Below the pieces are notes generated by a model. That model saw only the letters and a program-made list of their open reading frames with translations, searched no databases and was not told where the DNA came from. Of a stretch of DNA of 54,444 nt, positions 21,250 to 30,257 are shown piece by piece. Location: NCBI RefSeq assembly GCF_021166585.1, contig NZ_JAJOZE010000018.1, positions 1 through 54,444 of the forward strand, read 5' to 3'. The position numbers and the translations under genes are program-made. Each line of letters starts with the position of its first letter. Position 1 is the stretch's first letter. The stretch comes from Metabacillus kandeliae (GTDB lineage: Bacteria > Bacillota > Bacilli > Bacillales > Bacillaceae).

Positions 21250-22203
21250 ATGTCCAATCGATATGGTGACTCAAATTTAAAAATCTTCACCCTTAATTCC
21301 AACCGTCCATTGGCAGAAGAAATTGCCAATGTCGTTGGGGTGGAACTCGGTCAATGTTCTGTCCAGCATTTTAGTGACGGAGAAATTCAAATTAATATTG
21401 AGGAAAGCATCCGCGGCTGTGACTGCTATATTATCCAGTCTACAAGCGATCCAGTAAACGAGCATTTGATGGAGCTGTTGATCATGATTGATGCACTGAA
21501 GCGTGCTTCATCCAAAACGATCAACATTGTTATGCCGTATTACGGCTATGCGCGCCAGGACCGCAAAGCACGTGCGCGAGAGCCGATTACCGCTAAACTC
21601 GTGGCCAATCTTCTGGAAACGGCAGGGGCAACCCGCGTCATTACGCTTGATTTGCATGCTCCGCAGATTCAGGGCTTTTTCGATATGCCGATTGACCACT
21701 TAATGGGTGTTCCGATTCTTGGTGATTATTTCAGCAAGAAGGATCTCAAAGATATCGTCATCGTATCGCCGGATCATGGCGGTGTGACAAGGGCGCGAAG
21801 GCTTGCTGACAGGCTGAAGGCACCGATTGCGATCATTGATAAGAGACGTCCAAGACCGAACGTATCAGAAGTTATGAACATCGTCGGTAACATTGAAGGA
21901 AGAACAGCCATTCTGATTGATGACATTATCGATACGGCCGGCACGATTACGCTTGCTGCCAATGCCCTTGTTGAAAATGGCGCTTCAGAAGTTTATGCAT
22001 GCTGTACTCACCCGGTATTGTCAGGTCCTGCAATTGAACGGATCCAGAATTCGCAGATTAAAGAATTGGTCATCACGAATTCCATCTGCCTGCCGGAAGA
22101 GAAAAAGATTGATAAGATTATCGAGCTTTCTGTTGCTCCATTGATTGGTGAAGCAATCATCCGTGTTCATGAAGATCAATCAATCAGCATGCTTTTTGAT
22201 TGA
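21250..22203 (+). CDS. prs: Ribose-phosphate pyrophosphokinase
   Basis: Prs makes PRPP from ribose-5-phosphate and ATP, feeding purine, pyrimidine, histidine and NAD synthesis. The 317-residue protein has the type I motifs: [16 protein letters not shown], the flexible-loop region [33 protein letters not shown], and the PRPP-binding loop [13 protein letters not shown]. Its PRPP product is the effector of PurR, encoded 2.5 kb upstream. A strong terminator follows. Confidence 0.97.
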   Translation: MSNRYGDSNLKIFTLNSNRPLAEEIANVVGVELGQCSVQHFSDGEIQINIEESIRGCDCYIIQSTSDPVNEHLMELLIMIDALKRASSKTINIVMPYYGYARQDRKARAREPITAKLVANLLETAGATRVITLDLHAPQIQGFFDMPIDHLMGVPILGDYFSKKDLKDIVIVSPDHGGVTRARRLADRLKAPIAIIDKRRPRPNVSEVMNIVGNIEGRTAILIDDIIDTAGTITLAANALVENGASEVYACCTHPVLSGPAIERIQNSQIKELVITNSICLPEEKKIDKIIELSVAPLIGEAIIRVHEDQSISMLFD

Positions 22204-22231
22204 TAGGAAAAGCCTTTCGAATGGCTTGGAA

Positions 22232-22265
22232 AACCGAAAAGTCCAGCAGACTTTTCGGTTTTTTT
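22232..22265 (+). terminator. Terminator after prs
   Basis: A perfect 12-bp stem, AACCGAAAAGTC (22232-22243) with GACTTTTCGGTT (22249-22260), is followed by seven T. Confidence 0.9.
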
Positions 22266-22274
22266 GTGCACACA

Positions 22275-22420
22275 GCTGCGAGCGGCTTCCGCTTTTCGTT
22301 GTCCAGCTCCAGCCGCTAGCCCCTCGAGTCGCTTCGGAAAATCCCAAAAAGTCAAAGTGCGGACTTTTCGGGATTATCCTCCAGCGCTTGTCGGGGCTGA
22401 ACGAGCGGCTTCCGCTTTTC
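22275..22420. repeat. Dispersed repeat R2, copy A
   Basis: Shares long near-identical blocks with copies at 34.7 and 46.6 kb, for example the stretch from GCTAGCCCCTCGAGTCGCTT (22315 onward) to CTTGTCGGGGCTGAAC (ending near 22402). It holds an inner hairpin AATCCCAAAAAGTC/GACTTTTCGGGATT with one mismatch. GAGCGGCTTCCGCTTTTC occurs at both ends (22280-22297 and 22403-22420). It lies between the prs terminator and the ctc promoter. Confidence 0.85.
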
Positions 22421-22427
22421 TCAATTT

Positions 22428-22453
22428 GTTTATAACTTTCTTGTGTTGGGTAA
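22428..22453 (+). promoter_or_regulatory. Sigma-B promoter of ctc
   Basis: GTTTAT (22428-22433) and GGGTAA (22448-22453) with a 14-bp spacer fit the sigma-B pattern GTTTAA-N12/14-GGGTAT. ctc is a classic sigma-B target. The -35 begins only 8 bp after repeat R2. Confidence 0.72.
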
Positions 22454-22489
22454 ACACTATTAATAACATAAGTTAGGAAGGTGTTATTT

Positions 22490-23122
22490 ATGAGTGCAAC
22501 TTTACAAGCTAAGGAAAGAAAAGAATTTACGAATTCCGCAAGAAGAAAAATCCGCCTGGATGGCGGTGTGCCAGCTGTAATATATGGAAAATCAATCGAA
22601 AGCCAGGCTGTCGCTCTGGATGGTTTGGATTTGCTGAAAACATTGCGTGAGGAAGGCCGAAATGCTGTAATCACAATAGAGGTGAACGGCAAGAAGCATT
22701 CCGTCATGGTGAATGAACTTCAAACAGACTTTATGAAAAATGAAATCGTTCATGCGGACTTTATTACTGTTGACATGAATGAAGAAATTGAAACAGCTGT
22801 ACCGGTTCATCTAACTGGTGAAGCGGCAGGCGTGAAAACAGGCGGAGTTCTTCAGCAGCCGCTGTTTGAATTAACTGTGACAGCTAAACCGTCTGATATT
22901 CCTCAATCGATTGATGTGGATGTATCAGGACTAGAGGTGAATGATACTCTGACTGTCGGCGATCTGAGAGAAGGCCGCAACTATACGATCAATCATGAAG
23001 AAGATGAGTTGATTGCTTCTATTCTTCCTCCGCGGAAAGAAGAAGTTATTGATTCAGGAGAACAGCAGGATTCTGAAGAGGCGGAGACTGCTGATACAAG
23101 TGATGAGAGTGAAAAGGAATAG
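22490..23122 (+). CDS. ctc: General stress protein Ctc, ribosomal protein L25 family
   Basis: Ctc is a long-form bL25 that binds 5S rRNA in the 50S subunit and is stress-induced. The 210-residue protein has an N-terminal L25 domain (LQAKERKEFTNSARRKIR, GGVPAVIYGK), a C-terminal TL5-type beta domain (residues about 95-185) and an acidic tail rich in Glu, Asp and Ser. ATG 22490 is chosen; the GTG at 22481 lies in the AGGAAGGTG ribosome site. A terminator follows. Confidence 0.94.
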   Translation: MSATLQAKERKEFTNSARRKIRLDGGVPAVIYGKSIESQAVALDGLDLLKTLREEGRNAVITIEVNGKKHSVMVNELQTDFMKNEIVHADFITVDMNEEIETAVPVHLTGEAAGVKTGGVLQQPLFELTVTAKPSDIPQSIDVDVSGLEVNDTLTVGDLREGRNYTINHEEDELIASILPPRKEEVIDSGEQQDSEEAETADTSDESEKE

Positions 23123-23140
23123 CATCTTTTGTTATAATAA

Positions 23141-23168
23141 ACGTAACCACTTGCTGGTTGCGTTTTTT
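23141..23168 (+). terminator. Terminator after ctc
   Basis: ACGTAACC (23141-23148) pairs with GGTTGCGT (23156-23163, one G-U), followed by six T. Confidence 0.8.
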
Positions 23169-23234
23169 CTATTGCTTTTCAGCAGGATGGAAAAAAGGAC
23201 TGATGATAGGCCTCTATAAAAGGTGGGAATGTGC

Positions 23235-23792
23235 TTGAAAATGATTGCTGGTCTCGGAAACCCGGGAAAACAATATGAAATGACTCGGCATAATGCCGGA
23301 TTTTTTGTCATAGATGAATTATCAAAGCGTTTGGACATTCCATTGGATAAAGCGAAATTCAATGGCGTATATGGAACAGGTTTTTCAGGAGGAGAAAAAG
23401 TGATCCTGGTAAAGCCGCTGACTTATATGAATTTATCTGGTGAGTGCATCAGACCTCTGATGGATTATTACGATGTAGGCGACGAAGATCTTGCGGTCGT
23501 ATATGATGACCTTGATTTGCCAACAGGGAAAGTAAGGCTGAGAATGAAGGGCAGTGCAGGAGGGCATAATGGGATTAAATCCACTATTCTTCATCTTGGA
23601 ACACAGGAATTTAACAGAGTGAGAATAGGAATCAGCAGGCCGCCTGCCGGTATGAAGGTTCCTGACTACGTGCTTGGCCGTTTTGCAAAAGAAGAGGAGC
23701 CTCTGATTAAGGAAGCGGTTTCGATTTCAGCTGATGCGTGTGAAGCATGGCTGAGAAAACCGTTTCTGCAGGTAATGAATGAGTACAATTAA
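23235..23792 (+). CDS. pth: Peptidyl-tRNA hydrolase (SpoVC)
   Basis: Pth releases tRNA from prematurely dropped peptidyl-tRNA; in B. subtilis the gene was first found as spoVC. The 185-residue protein shows [17 protein letters not shown] with the catalytic His19 and conserved Asn20, then [14 protein letters not shown] and [11 protein letters not shown]. The start is probably TTG 23235, eight bases after AGGTGG. ATG 23229 is only two bases from that site and ATG 23241 is another possibility. Confidence 0.93.
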   Translation: MKMIAGLGNPGKQYEMTRHNAGFFVIDELSKRLDIPLDKAKFNGVYGTGFSGGEKVILVKPLTYMNLSGECIRPLMDYYDVGDEDLAVVYDDLDLPTGKVRLRMKGSAGGHNGIKSTILHLGTQEFNRVRIGISRPPAGMKVPDYVLGRFAKEEEPLIKEAVSISADACEAWLRKPFLQVMNEYN

Positions 23793-23811
23793 GAATGCTC
23801 TCTGCGGCAGT

Positions 23812-23841
23812 GCATAAGGTTTTTTTATAAAGGCAATACTA
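23812..23841 (+). promoter_or_regulatory. Sigma-F promoter of fin
   Basis: GCATA (23812-23816) is followed after 15 bp by GGCAATACTA (23832-23841), matching GGNNANANTR at every fixed position. The spacing equals that before csfB. Confidence 0.72.
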
Positions 23842-23870
23842 AAAGAAAAACCTGATAAGGGGAGTTCGTT

Positions 23871-24101
23871 ATGGCCCTTCACTATGTCTGCCGCCATTGC
23901 AGCTTTAAAATTGGCACAATTGACAAGGACATCATTGAAAGCAGCCGTCTTGGTTTTCAGCTGTTATCAAATACAGAACGACAGGAAATGCTCACCACTT
24001 TAGAGAATGGTGATATGATAGTAAAGACAATATGCGAAGACTGCCAGGAGGCTTTGGATCGAAATCCAGCCTTTCATGAAGCAGACACGTTTATACATTA
24101 A
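23871..24101 (+). CDS. fin: Anti-sigma-F factor Fin (YabK)
   Basis: Fin antagonises sigma-F and so aids the sigma-F to sigma-G switch in the forespore. The 76-residue protein has two CxxC pairs, CRHC near residue 8 and CEDC near residue 56, which form its zinc site. The N-terminus MALHYVCRHC matches the family. ATG 23871 follows AAGGGGAG. A sigma-F promoter upstream suggests a negative feedback loop: sigma-F makes its own inhibitor. Confidence 0.92.
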   Translation: MALHYVCRHCSFKIGTIDKDIIESSRLGFQLLSNTERQEMLTTLENGDMIVKTICEDCQEALDRNPAFHEADTFIH

Positions 24102-24149
24102 TGCTTGATTGATGAAAAGAAGCATGCAAGAAAAAAACATGCACGTAAC

Positions 24150-24178
24150 GCTTTGGAGCTAAATACCAAAGCATTTTT
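24150..24178 (+). terminator. Terminator after fin
   Basis: GCTTTGG (24150-24156) pairs with CCAAAGC (24166-24172), followed by ATTTTT. A separate GCATG/CATGC inverted pair lies just upstream (24122-24142). Confidence 0.7.
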
Positions 24179-24205
24179 CTGTTTACATAGAGGGGAGGAA
24201 ACAGC

Positions 24206-27200
24206 TTGCAGAGTTTGCACTCATTTTTCACTGGTAATTCAGATTTTAAAACAGTTGTTAACGGAATTCAGGAAGGGCTGAATGAACAGCTTGTTGCAGG
24301 ACTTTCCGGATCGGCAAGAACCGTTTTTACCTCCGCATTGTATGACGAGCTGGAGGCGCCGATTCTTGTCGTGACCCACAACCTTCTTCAGGCTCAGAAA
24401 ACTTACGAGGATCTGGCCAATCTGATCGGCGATAAGGCTTATCTTTATCCGGTAAATGAGCTTATAGCTTCTGAAATTGCTGTAGCAAGTCCTGAGCTGA
24501 AAGCACAGAGGATTGAGGTGCTGAACAAGCTTTCTTCAGGGGAAAAGGCAGTTGTTGTAGCTCCTGCTGCAGCGCTCAGAAGACTTCTGCCGCCTGTGGG
24601 ACTGTGGAAACAAAGTCAGAAAACGCTTCAGACAGGTGACGAGATAGAGCCTGAGGTGCTGACAGAATGGCTTGTTTCAAGCGGATACGAACGGACGGAC
24701 ATGGTAGCATCACCTGGAGAATTCAGCATGCGCGGCGGTCTGATCGATCTTTACCCGCTGACAGAGGAATATCCGATCCGTCTTGAGCTGTTTGATGTTG
24801 AAATAGATTCAATCAGACAGTTTGATGCAGTGGACCAGCGCTCCATTAAAAAGCTGAATGAGGTGTCGATCGGACCGGCAAAGGAAATGCTGCTGAAAGA
24901 GGAGCACATTCTTTCCTGCCTCGGCAAGCTTGAAGATGCCCTTTCAAAGAGTCTTAAAAAGCTGAAAAACCAGCAGCAGAAAGAAATGCTGATCGAACAG
25001 ACGGAATATGACATGGAGATGCTCCGCAATAAGCAGATCAACGAGGAAATGCACCGGTATCTTTCCTTCTTTTATGAAACCCCTGCTAGTTTGCTAGACT
25101 ATTTCTCAGGCAATACCGTCATGGTCATTGATGAGATCAGCCGCGTGCAGGAAATGTATGAGCAGCTTGAAAAGGAAGAGGCTGAATGGTATACAGGCCT
25201 TCTGGAAGCGGGCAAGATTGTGCACAATGTTCCTGTCTCGCATCCTTATTCAGCTGTGTTTAATAAAAGTGAGCACCCGCTCGTTTATTTGTCTCTTTTC
25301 CTAAGGCATGTTCCGCATACGAATCCACAGAACATCCTGAATGTTTCCTGCAAGCAGATGCAAAACTTCCACGGCCAAATGAATCTGTTAAAAGGCGAAT
25401 TAGAGCGCTGGAAAAAAGGAAAGCAGACAGTCGTGTTTCTTGGAGCAGATGAAGAAAGGGTTAAAAAGCTGGATCAGGTGCTGAGCGACTATGAAATTAC
25501 TGCTTCGATAGTGAAAGATCATGCCGTGCTTTCTCCGGGTCATTTTTATATCATGCAGGGTGACTTGCAGACAGGGTATGAAATGCCGCTTCAGAAGCTT
25601 GCTGTCATTACTGAAGCAGAGCTCTTTAAAAAGAGGGTCAAAAAGCATCCGAGAAGACAAAAGCTGACGAACGCTGAACGGATAAAAAGCTACTCAGAGC
25701 TCACTGCAGGCGATTATGTCGTTCACGTGAATCACGGAATCGGAAAATACCTTGGGATCGAGACGCTGGATATCAACGGAATCCATAAAGATTACTTAAA
25801 TATCCGCTACCAGGGGACTGACCAGCTATATGTTCCTGTTGAGCAAATTGATCAGGTTCAGAAATATGTCGGCTCTGAAGGGAAAGAGCCTAAAATCTAT
25901 AAACTGGGCGGCAGCGATTGGCGCCGGGTTAAAAAGAAAGTGGAATCCTCTGTCCAGGATATTGCCGATGATTTGATCAAGCTCTATGCCGAACGGGAGG
26001 CAAGCAAAGGATGGTCGTTCTCCCCAGACACTGAAATGCAGCGGGACTTTGAAGCTGCCTTTCCTTATCAGGAAACAGAGGATCAAATTCGCTCCATCAA
26101 TGAAATCAAAAAGGACATGGAAAAAGAACGGCCGATGGACCGCCTTCTTTGCGGCGATGTCGGCTACGGCAAAACAGAGGTTGCCATCAGAGCAGCATTT
26201 AAGGCCATTGCAGATGGAAAACAAGTTGCGATACTTGTTCCAACAACCATTCTGGCTCAGCAGCATTATGAAACAATCCGTGAACGGTATCAGGATTTTC
26301 CGATTTCGATCGGTCTTTTAAGCCGGTTCCGCACGCGGAAGGAAATGGCGGAAACTACAAAGGGCCTTGAAAAAGGGACCATTGATATTGTCATCGGCAC
26401 TCACCGCATCCTTTCAAAAGATGTAAAGTACAAGGATTTAGGGCTTTTGATTATTGATGAAGAGCAAAGGTTCGGTGTGACGCATAAAGAGAAAATCAAG
26501 CAGCTGAAGGCAAATGTCGATGTACTGACCCTTACCGCTACACCTATCCCGAGAACTCTTCATATGTCCATGCTCGGGGTGAGGGACTTATCTGTTATTG
26601 AAACGCCGCCTGAAAACCGGTTCCCTGTGCAGACGTATGTTGTGGAGTACAATGCAGGTCTAGTCAGGGAGGCCATTGAACGGGAGCTTGCGCGCGGCGG
26701 ACAAATTTATTTTCTGTATAACAGAGTGGAAGATATCGAGCGGAAAGCAGATGAAATATCCATGCTTGTCCCAGATGCCAAGGTAGTGTATGCCCACGGA
26801 AAAATGACAGAGAATGAGCTGGAATCAGTTATGCTGAATTTCCTTGAAGGGGAAGCTGATGTTCTCGTCAGCACCACGATCATTGAAACAGGCGTTGACA
26901 TCCCGAATGTAAATACGCTCATTGTTTATGATGGCGACAAAATGGGGCTTTCCCAGCTTTATCAGCTAAGAGGAAGGGTCGGACGGTCTAATCGGATTGC
27001 TTATGCCTACTTTACGTACCGCAAAGATAAAGTGCTGACAGAAGTCGCAGAGCGGCGTCTGCAGGCGATTAAAGAGTTTACTGAACTCGGATCAGGATTC
27101 AAGATTGCGATGCGCGACTTGTCCATCAGGGGAGCAGGAAACCTGCTCGGCGCCCAGCAGCACGGCTTCATTGATTCCGTCGGCTTTGATCTTTACAGCC

Positions 27201-27736
27201 AGATGCTGAAGGAAGCGATTGAAGAAAGAAAAGGAGATATTCCGAAAGAAGCTAAATTTGAAGTGGAAATTGATCTTGAAGTTGATGCTTATCTTCCGCA
27301 GTCTTATATTCCGGACGGCAGTCAGAAGATTGATATGTACAAACGCTTCAGAGGCATCTCATCTCTCGGAGAAGTCCATGAGCTTCAGGAAGAGATGATT
27401 GACAGGTTTGGCGATTATCCAAAAGAGGTGGAATACCTTTTTAAAGCTGCTGAAATAAAGGCATTTTCTCTGCAGGAGCGCATTGAAACCATTAAGCAGG
27501 ATAAAAACAGTGTTGTGATGACAATGGCTGAGGATGCCAGCAACACCATTGACGGGCAAAAGCTGTTCGAATTAAGCGGGAAATTCGGAAGAAATGTAGG
27601 ACTCGGCATGGACAGCGGGAAGCTGAAGATTTCCATTCAAACAAAAGATTTGAGCAATGATGAATGGATTGATATTCTTCTTAAGCTCCTGAATGGCCTT
27701 CAAAATGTTAAGAAAGAACAAATATCTGCAAGCTGA
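24206..27736 (+). CDS. mfd: Transcription-repair coupling factor Mfd
   Basis: Mfd removes RNA polymerase stalled at DNA lesions and recruits UvrA. The 1176-residue protein has the UvrB-like N-terminal region (GLSGSARTVFTSAL), a CarD/RID polymerase-binding domain near residues 490-560 (AGDYVVHVNHGIGKYLGIE), and a RecG-type SF2 translocase. Walker A GDVGYGKTEVA is near residue 650 and the DEEQ box is in IIDEEQRFGV. TRG motifs and the C-terminal TRCF domain follow. The TTG start follows GGGGAGGAA. Length is normal. Confidence 0.97.
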   Translation: MQSLHSFFTGNSDFKTVVNGIQEGLNEQLVAGLSGSARTVFTSALYDELEAPILVVTHNLLQAQKTYEDLANLIGDKAYLYPVNELIASEIAVASPELKAQRIEVLNKLSSGEKAVVVAPAAALRRLLPPVGLWKQSQKTLQTGDEIEPEVLTEWLVSSGYERTDMVASPGEFSMRGGLIDLYPLTEEYPIRLELFDVEIDSIRQFDAVDQRSIKKLNEVSIGPAKEMLLKEEHILSCLGKLEDALSKSLKKLKNQQQKEMLIEQTEYDMEMLRNKQINEEMHRYLSFFYETPASLLDYFSGNTVMVIDEISRVQEMYEQLEKEEAEWYTGLLEAGKIVHNVPVSHPYSAVFNKSEHPLVYLSLFLRHVPHTNPQNILNVSCKQMQNFHGQMNLLKGELERWKKGKQTVVFLGADEERVKKLDQVLSDYEITASIVKDHAVLSPGHFYIMQGDLQTGYEMPLQKLAVITEAELFKKRVKKHPRRQKLTNAERIKSYSELTAGDYVVHVNHGIGKYLGIETLDINGIHKDYLNIRYQGTDQLYVPVEQIDQVQKYVGSEGKEPKIYKLGGSDWRRVKKKVESSVQDIADDLIKLYAEREASKGWSFSPDTEMQRDFEAAFPYQETEDQIRSINEIKKDMEKERPMDRLLCGDVGYGKTEVAIRAAFKAIADGKQVAILVPTTILAQQHYETIRERYQDFPISIGLLSRFRTRKEMAETTKGLEKGTIDIVIGTHRILSKDVKYKDLGLLIIDEEQRFGVTHKEKIKQLKANVDVLTLTATPIPRTLHMSMLGVRDLSVIETPPENRFPVQTYVVEYNAGLVREAIERELARGGQIYFLYNRVEDIERKADEISMLVPDAKVVYAHGKMTENELESVMLNFLEGEADVLVSTTIIETGVDIPNVNTLIVYDGDKMGLSQLYQLRGRVGRSNRIAYAYFTYRKDKVLTEVAERRLQAIKEFTELGSGFKIAMRDLSIRGAGNLLGAQQHGFIDSVGFDLYSQMLKEAIEERKGDIPKEAKFEVEIDLEVDAYLPQSYIPDGSQKIDMYKRFRGISSLGEVHELQEEMIDRFGDYPKEVEYLFKAAEIKAFSLQERIETIKQDKNSVVMTMAEDASNTIDGQKLFELSGKFGRNVGLGMDSGKLKISIQTKDLSNDEWIDILLKLLNGLQNVKKEQISAS

Positions 27737-27771
27737 CATTCCTTGTTTTCTAAAAAATTCATTTGGCTAGC

Positions 27772-27800
27772 GTATATTACCAATAATGTGAGTGATACTA
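27772..27800 (+). promoter_or_regulatory. Sigma-G-like promoter of spoVT
   Basis: GTATA (27772-27776) and GATACTA (27794-27800) are 17 bp apart, near the sigma-F/G pattern GNATA and CATNNTA. spoVT is a sigma-G target in B. subtilis. Confidence 0.5.
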
Positions 27801-27890
27801 ATTTCAAGAAATGGCGATTGCTGCAAATAAAGGACATTTTCAGCAGCCGCTATGGTAATTACTCGTCAGATGAAAGTGAGGCAGCATAAG

Positions 27891-28427
27891 ATGAAGGCAA
27901 CAGGTATCGTTCGTCGTATTGATGATTTAGGCCGCGTCGTAATTCCAAAAGAGATCCGCAGAACTTTGCGCATCCGCGAAGGGGATCCGCTTGAAATCTT
28001 TGTCGACCGCGAAGGAGAAGTTATTCTGAAAAAATACTCTCCAATCAGCGAACTTGGCGATTTTGCCAGAGAATATGCAGATGCTCTTTATGACAGCATG
28101 GGGCATCCTGTCCTAATCTGTGACAGAGATGCATTCATTGCTGTATCAGGGGGATCCAAAAAAGAATACATGAACCGCAACATCAGTGACCAGGTTGAAA
28201 AGATTATGGAAGAAAGAAATTCCGTCCTTCATACCGAAAGCAGCCAGATGGAGCTTTTGGAAAATGTGAAGGAAGATTTCAAATCCTACACTGTTGGTCC
28301 AATAGTAGCCAATGGCGATCCAATAGGAGCTGTTGTCATTTATTCGAAGGATCAGACACTCGGTCAAGTGGAACAAAAAGCCGTAGAAACAGCTGCAGGT
28401 TTTCTTGCTCGGCAAATGGAGCAATAA
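27891..28427 (+). CDS. spoVT: Stage V sporulation protein T
   Basis: SpoVT tunes forespore sigma-G gene expression. The 178-residue protein has an N-terminal AbrB-type DNA-binding domain (KATGIVRRIDDLGRVVIPKE at residues 2-21), paralogous to abrB in this window. A C-terminal GAF domain (from about residue 56) probably senses a small ligand. ATG 27891 gives the family N-terminus; the open frame extends 13 codons upstream. A terminator hairpin follows. Confidence 0.95.
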   Translation: MKATGIVRRIDDLGRVVIPKEIRRTLRIREGDPLEIFVDREGEVILKKYSPISELGDFAREYADALYDSMGHPVLICDRDAFIAVSGGSKKEYMNRNISDQVEKIMEERNSVLHTESSQMELLENVKEDFKSYTVGPIVANGDPIGAVVIYSKDQTLGQVEQKAVETAAGFLARQMEQ

Positions 28428-28458
28428 TCCCTTTTTATTACATTTAATTCTTTACATG

Positions 28459-28484
28459 AAAAAGCAGCGTGCAGCTGCTTTTTT
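28459..28484 (+). terminator. Terminator after spoVT
   Basis: AAAAAGCAGC (28459-28468) pairs with GCTGCTTTTTT (from 28474). A second hairpin, GGCTGAT/ATCAGCC, lies at about 28529-28545 followed by TCTTTTCT. Confidence 0.82.
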
Positions 28485-28640
28485 CATTTGTCTTTTGGAG
28501 ATGGCTGCTGCTTTGGCCATCAAAGAACCGGCTGATAAATCAGCCTCTTTTCTATGATATAATAGGAAAACGCATGACTCTTTTTTCGGCAAAAATTGCC
28601 ATTAAAGAGGATAGATTGACCGCCGGAAGGAGAATGGACG

Positions 28641-30257
28641 ATGGATGTTCCGTCCAATCAGCATAAACAGCTTGTCTGGCAGGGGGCTATTATCCTGACC
28701 ATTGCCGGAATCGTAACGAAAATATTGAGTGCGGCTTACAGGGTGCCCTACCAGAATATTGTTGGAGACATTGGCTTCTATATTTACCAGCAGGTATACC
28801 CATTTTACGGAATTGCGATTATGCTTGCGACTTCCGGATTTCCGGTTATTGTATCAAAGCTGTTTGCCGAATACGGCGATCAAGGCAATCCTGCAGATTT
28901 AAGAAAAGTTTGGAAAGTATGCCTGCTTTTCCTTTCTGCTGTCGGTGCTGTCTTTTTTCTTTTGCTGTTTTTTGGCTCTGGGAAGATTGCTGAATTTATG
29001 GGCGATCCCCGTTTAACAGGCCTGATTCAGGTTATTTCTTTTTCTTTTCTTATCCTGCCGTTTGTTTCTCTGCTGAGGGGTTACTTTCAAGGCTTGCATA
29101 TCATGTTTCCAACCGCTTTATCGCAGGTGGTGGAGCAAAGCATAAGGGTGCTGACCATTCTGCTGTTCTCATATATTCTGCTTTCTCAGGGGAAAACACT
29201 GTATCAGGCAGGAGCAGGTGCGCTGTTTGGTTCACTGACAGGAGGGGTTTTTGCTGCAGGAGTACTCAGCCTGTTTTTTGTCAGGCACCGCCGCACCTTC
29301 TGGACGAGCGGGAAAGGGACGGGTTCAGGGGTCTCCTCCCGTAAACTGCTTAAATCACTGCTGCTGTATTCACTGACCATTTGCATCAGCAGTCTTTTGT
29401 TAATCTTTGTTCAGCTGATTGATGCGCTGAATTTATATTCGCTATTAACAAGCAATGGGGCTGGATCTGATGCCGCAAAGCAGCTGAAAGGAATTTATGA
29501 TAGAGGACAGCCTCTGATTCAGCTTGGAACGGTCGTGGCCTCATCGCTTTCCTTATCGCTTGTCCCGCTGATTTCAAGCGCGAAAAAACGAAACGACCAT
29601 CTTTTTATTGAGAAAAAAATCAACTTATCCCTTAAGGTGTGCCTTGCGGTAGGGGCAGGTGCTGCGGCCGGCCTTATGACCCTTGTTCACGATGTGAATG
29701 TCATGCTGTTCCGGAATGATTCGGGATCGGATATTCTGTTTGTCTTAAGCCTTTCTATTTTATTCACCTCTCTCTCGATGACAATAAGCGCCATTTTACA
29801 GGGGATGAATCACACCGTATTTCCTGCCATTGCTGTTGCAGCTGCGGCCGGCGTTAAGATTGCCCTCAATTATTATTTAATTCCTGTTTATGGAACGGCA
29901 GGTGCAGCCTGGGCATCTGTAATGGCGTTTTTCATAGCAGCACTTTTGAATATTATTTATCTTAGAAAAATTGAATTCCGGCTGAAGGAATACAAAAGCC
30001 TTGGGAAAATACTGCTCTCAGCTCTTATCATGGCCGCTGTTCTAAAAGGATATATGCTTGGCTTTGAGACAGTGATCGGCAGACCGAGCCGGGGAGCATC
30101 CTCCATTGAGGCGTTAACAGGAGTAGCTGTCGGGGGCGCTGTCTATCTTATTTTGATCGTAAAGGGCAATGTGTTTACAGATGACGAACTGGACATTGTC
30201 CCGTTTGGCAGTAAAATCAAACAGCTATTCAGCAAAAGGAAAGGTGAGAAAAGATGA
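28641..30257 (+). CDS. yabM: Polysaccharide/lipid flippase, SpoVB/MurJ-like (YabM)
   Basis: The 538-residue integral membrane protein has about 14 predicted hydrophobic segments and belongs to the MOP exporter superfamily, SpoVB/YabM branch. YabM-type proteins are related to the lipid II flippase MurJ; in B. subtilis YabM is not the main flippase and its role is not settled. Visible features include the N-terminal GAIILTIAGIVTKILSAAYR and many glycine-rich membrane helices. The stop codon overlaps the mazG start by 4 bp (ATGA at 30254-30257), indicating translational coupling. Confidence 0.86.
   Translation: MDVPSNQHKQLVWQGAIILTIAGIVTKILSAAYRVPYQNIVGDIGFYIYQQVYPFYGIAIMLATSGFPVIVSKLFAEYGDQGNPADLRKVWKVCLLFLSAVGAVFFLLLFFGSGKIAEFMGDPRLTGLIQVISFSFLILPFVSLLRGYFQGLHIMFPTALSQVVEQSIRVLTILLFSYILLSQGKTLYQAGAGALFGSLTGGVFAAGVLSLFFVRHRRTFWTSGKGTGSGVSSRKLLKSLLLYSLTICISSLLLIFVQLIDALNLYSLLTSNGAGSDAAKQLKGIYDRGQPLIQLGTVVASSLSLSLVPLISSAKKRNDHLFIEKKINLSLKVCLAVGAGAAAGLMTLVHDVNVMLFRNDSGSDILFVLSLSILFTSLSMTISAILQGMNHTVFPAIAVAAAAGVKIALNYYLIPVYGTAGAAWASVMAFFIAALLNIIYLRKIEFRLKEYKSLGKILLSALIMAAVLKGYMLGFETVIGRPSRGASSIEALTGVAVGGAVYLILIVKGNVFTDDELDIVPFGSKIKQLFSKRKGEKR

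Noticed and set aside
22145-22435. Open frames across the prs 3' end and repeat R2
   Set aside because: They are shadows of prs and of the repeat; the repeat drifts by hairpin-preserving changes, not by codon pattern.
28469-28666. 65-codon open frame between spoVT and yabM
   Set aside because: It starts inside the spoVT terminator, overlaps the yabM start, and has no ribosome site.
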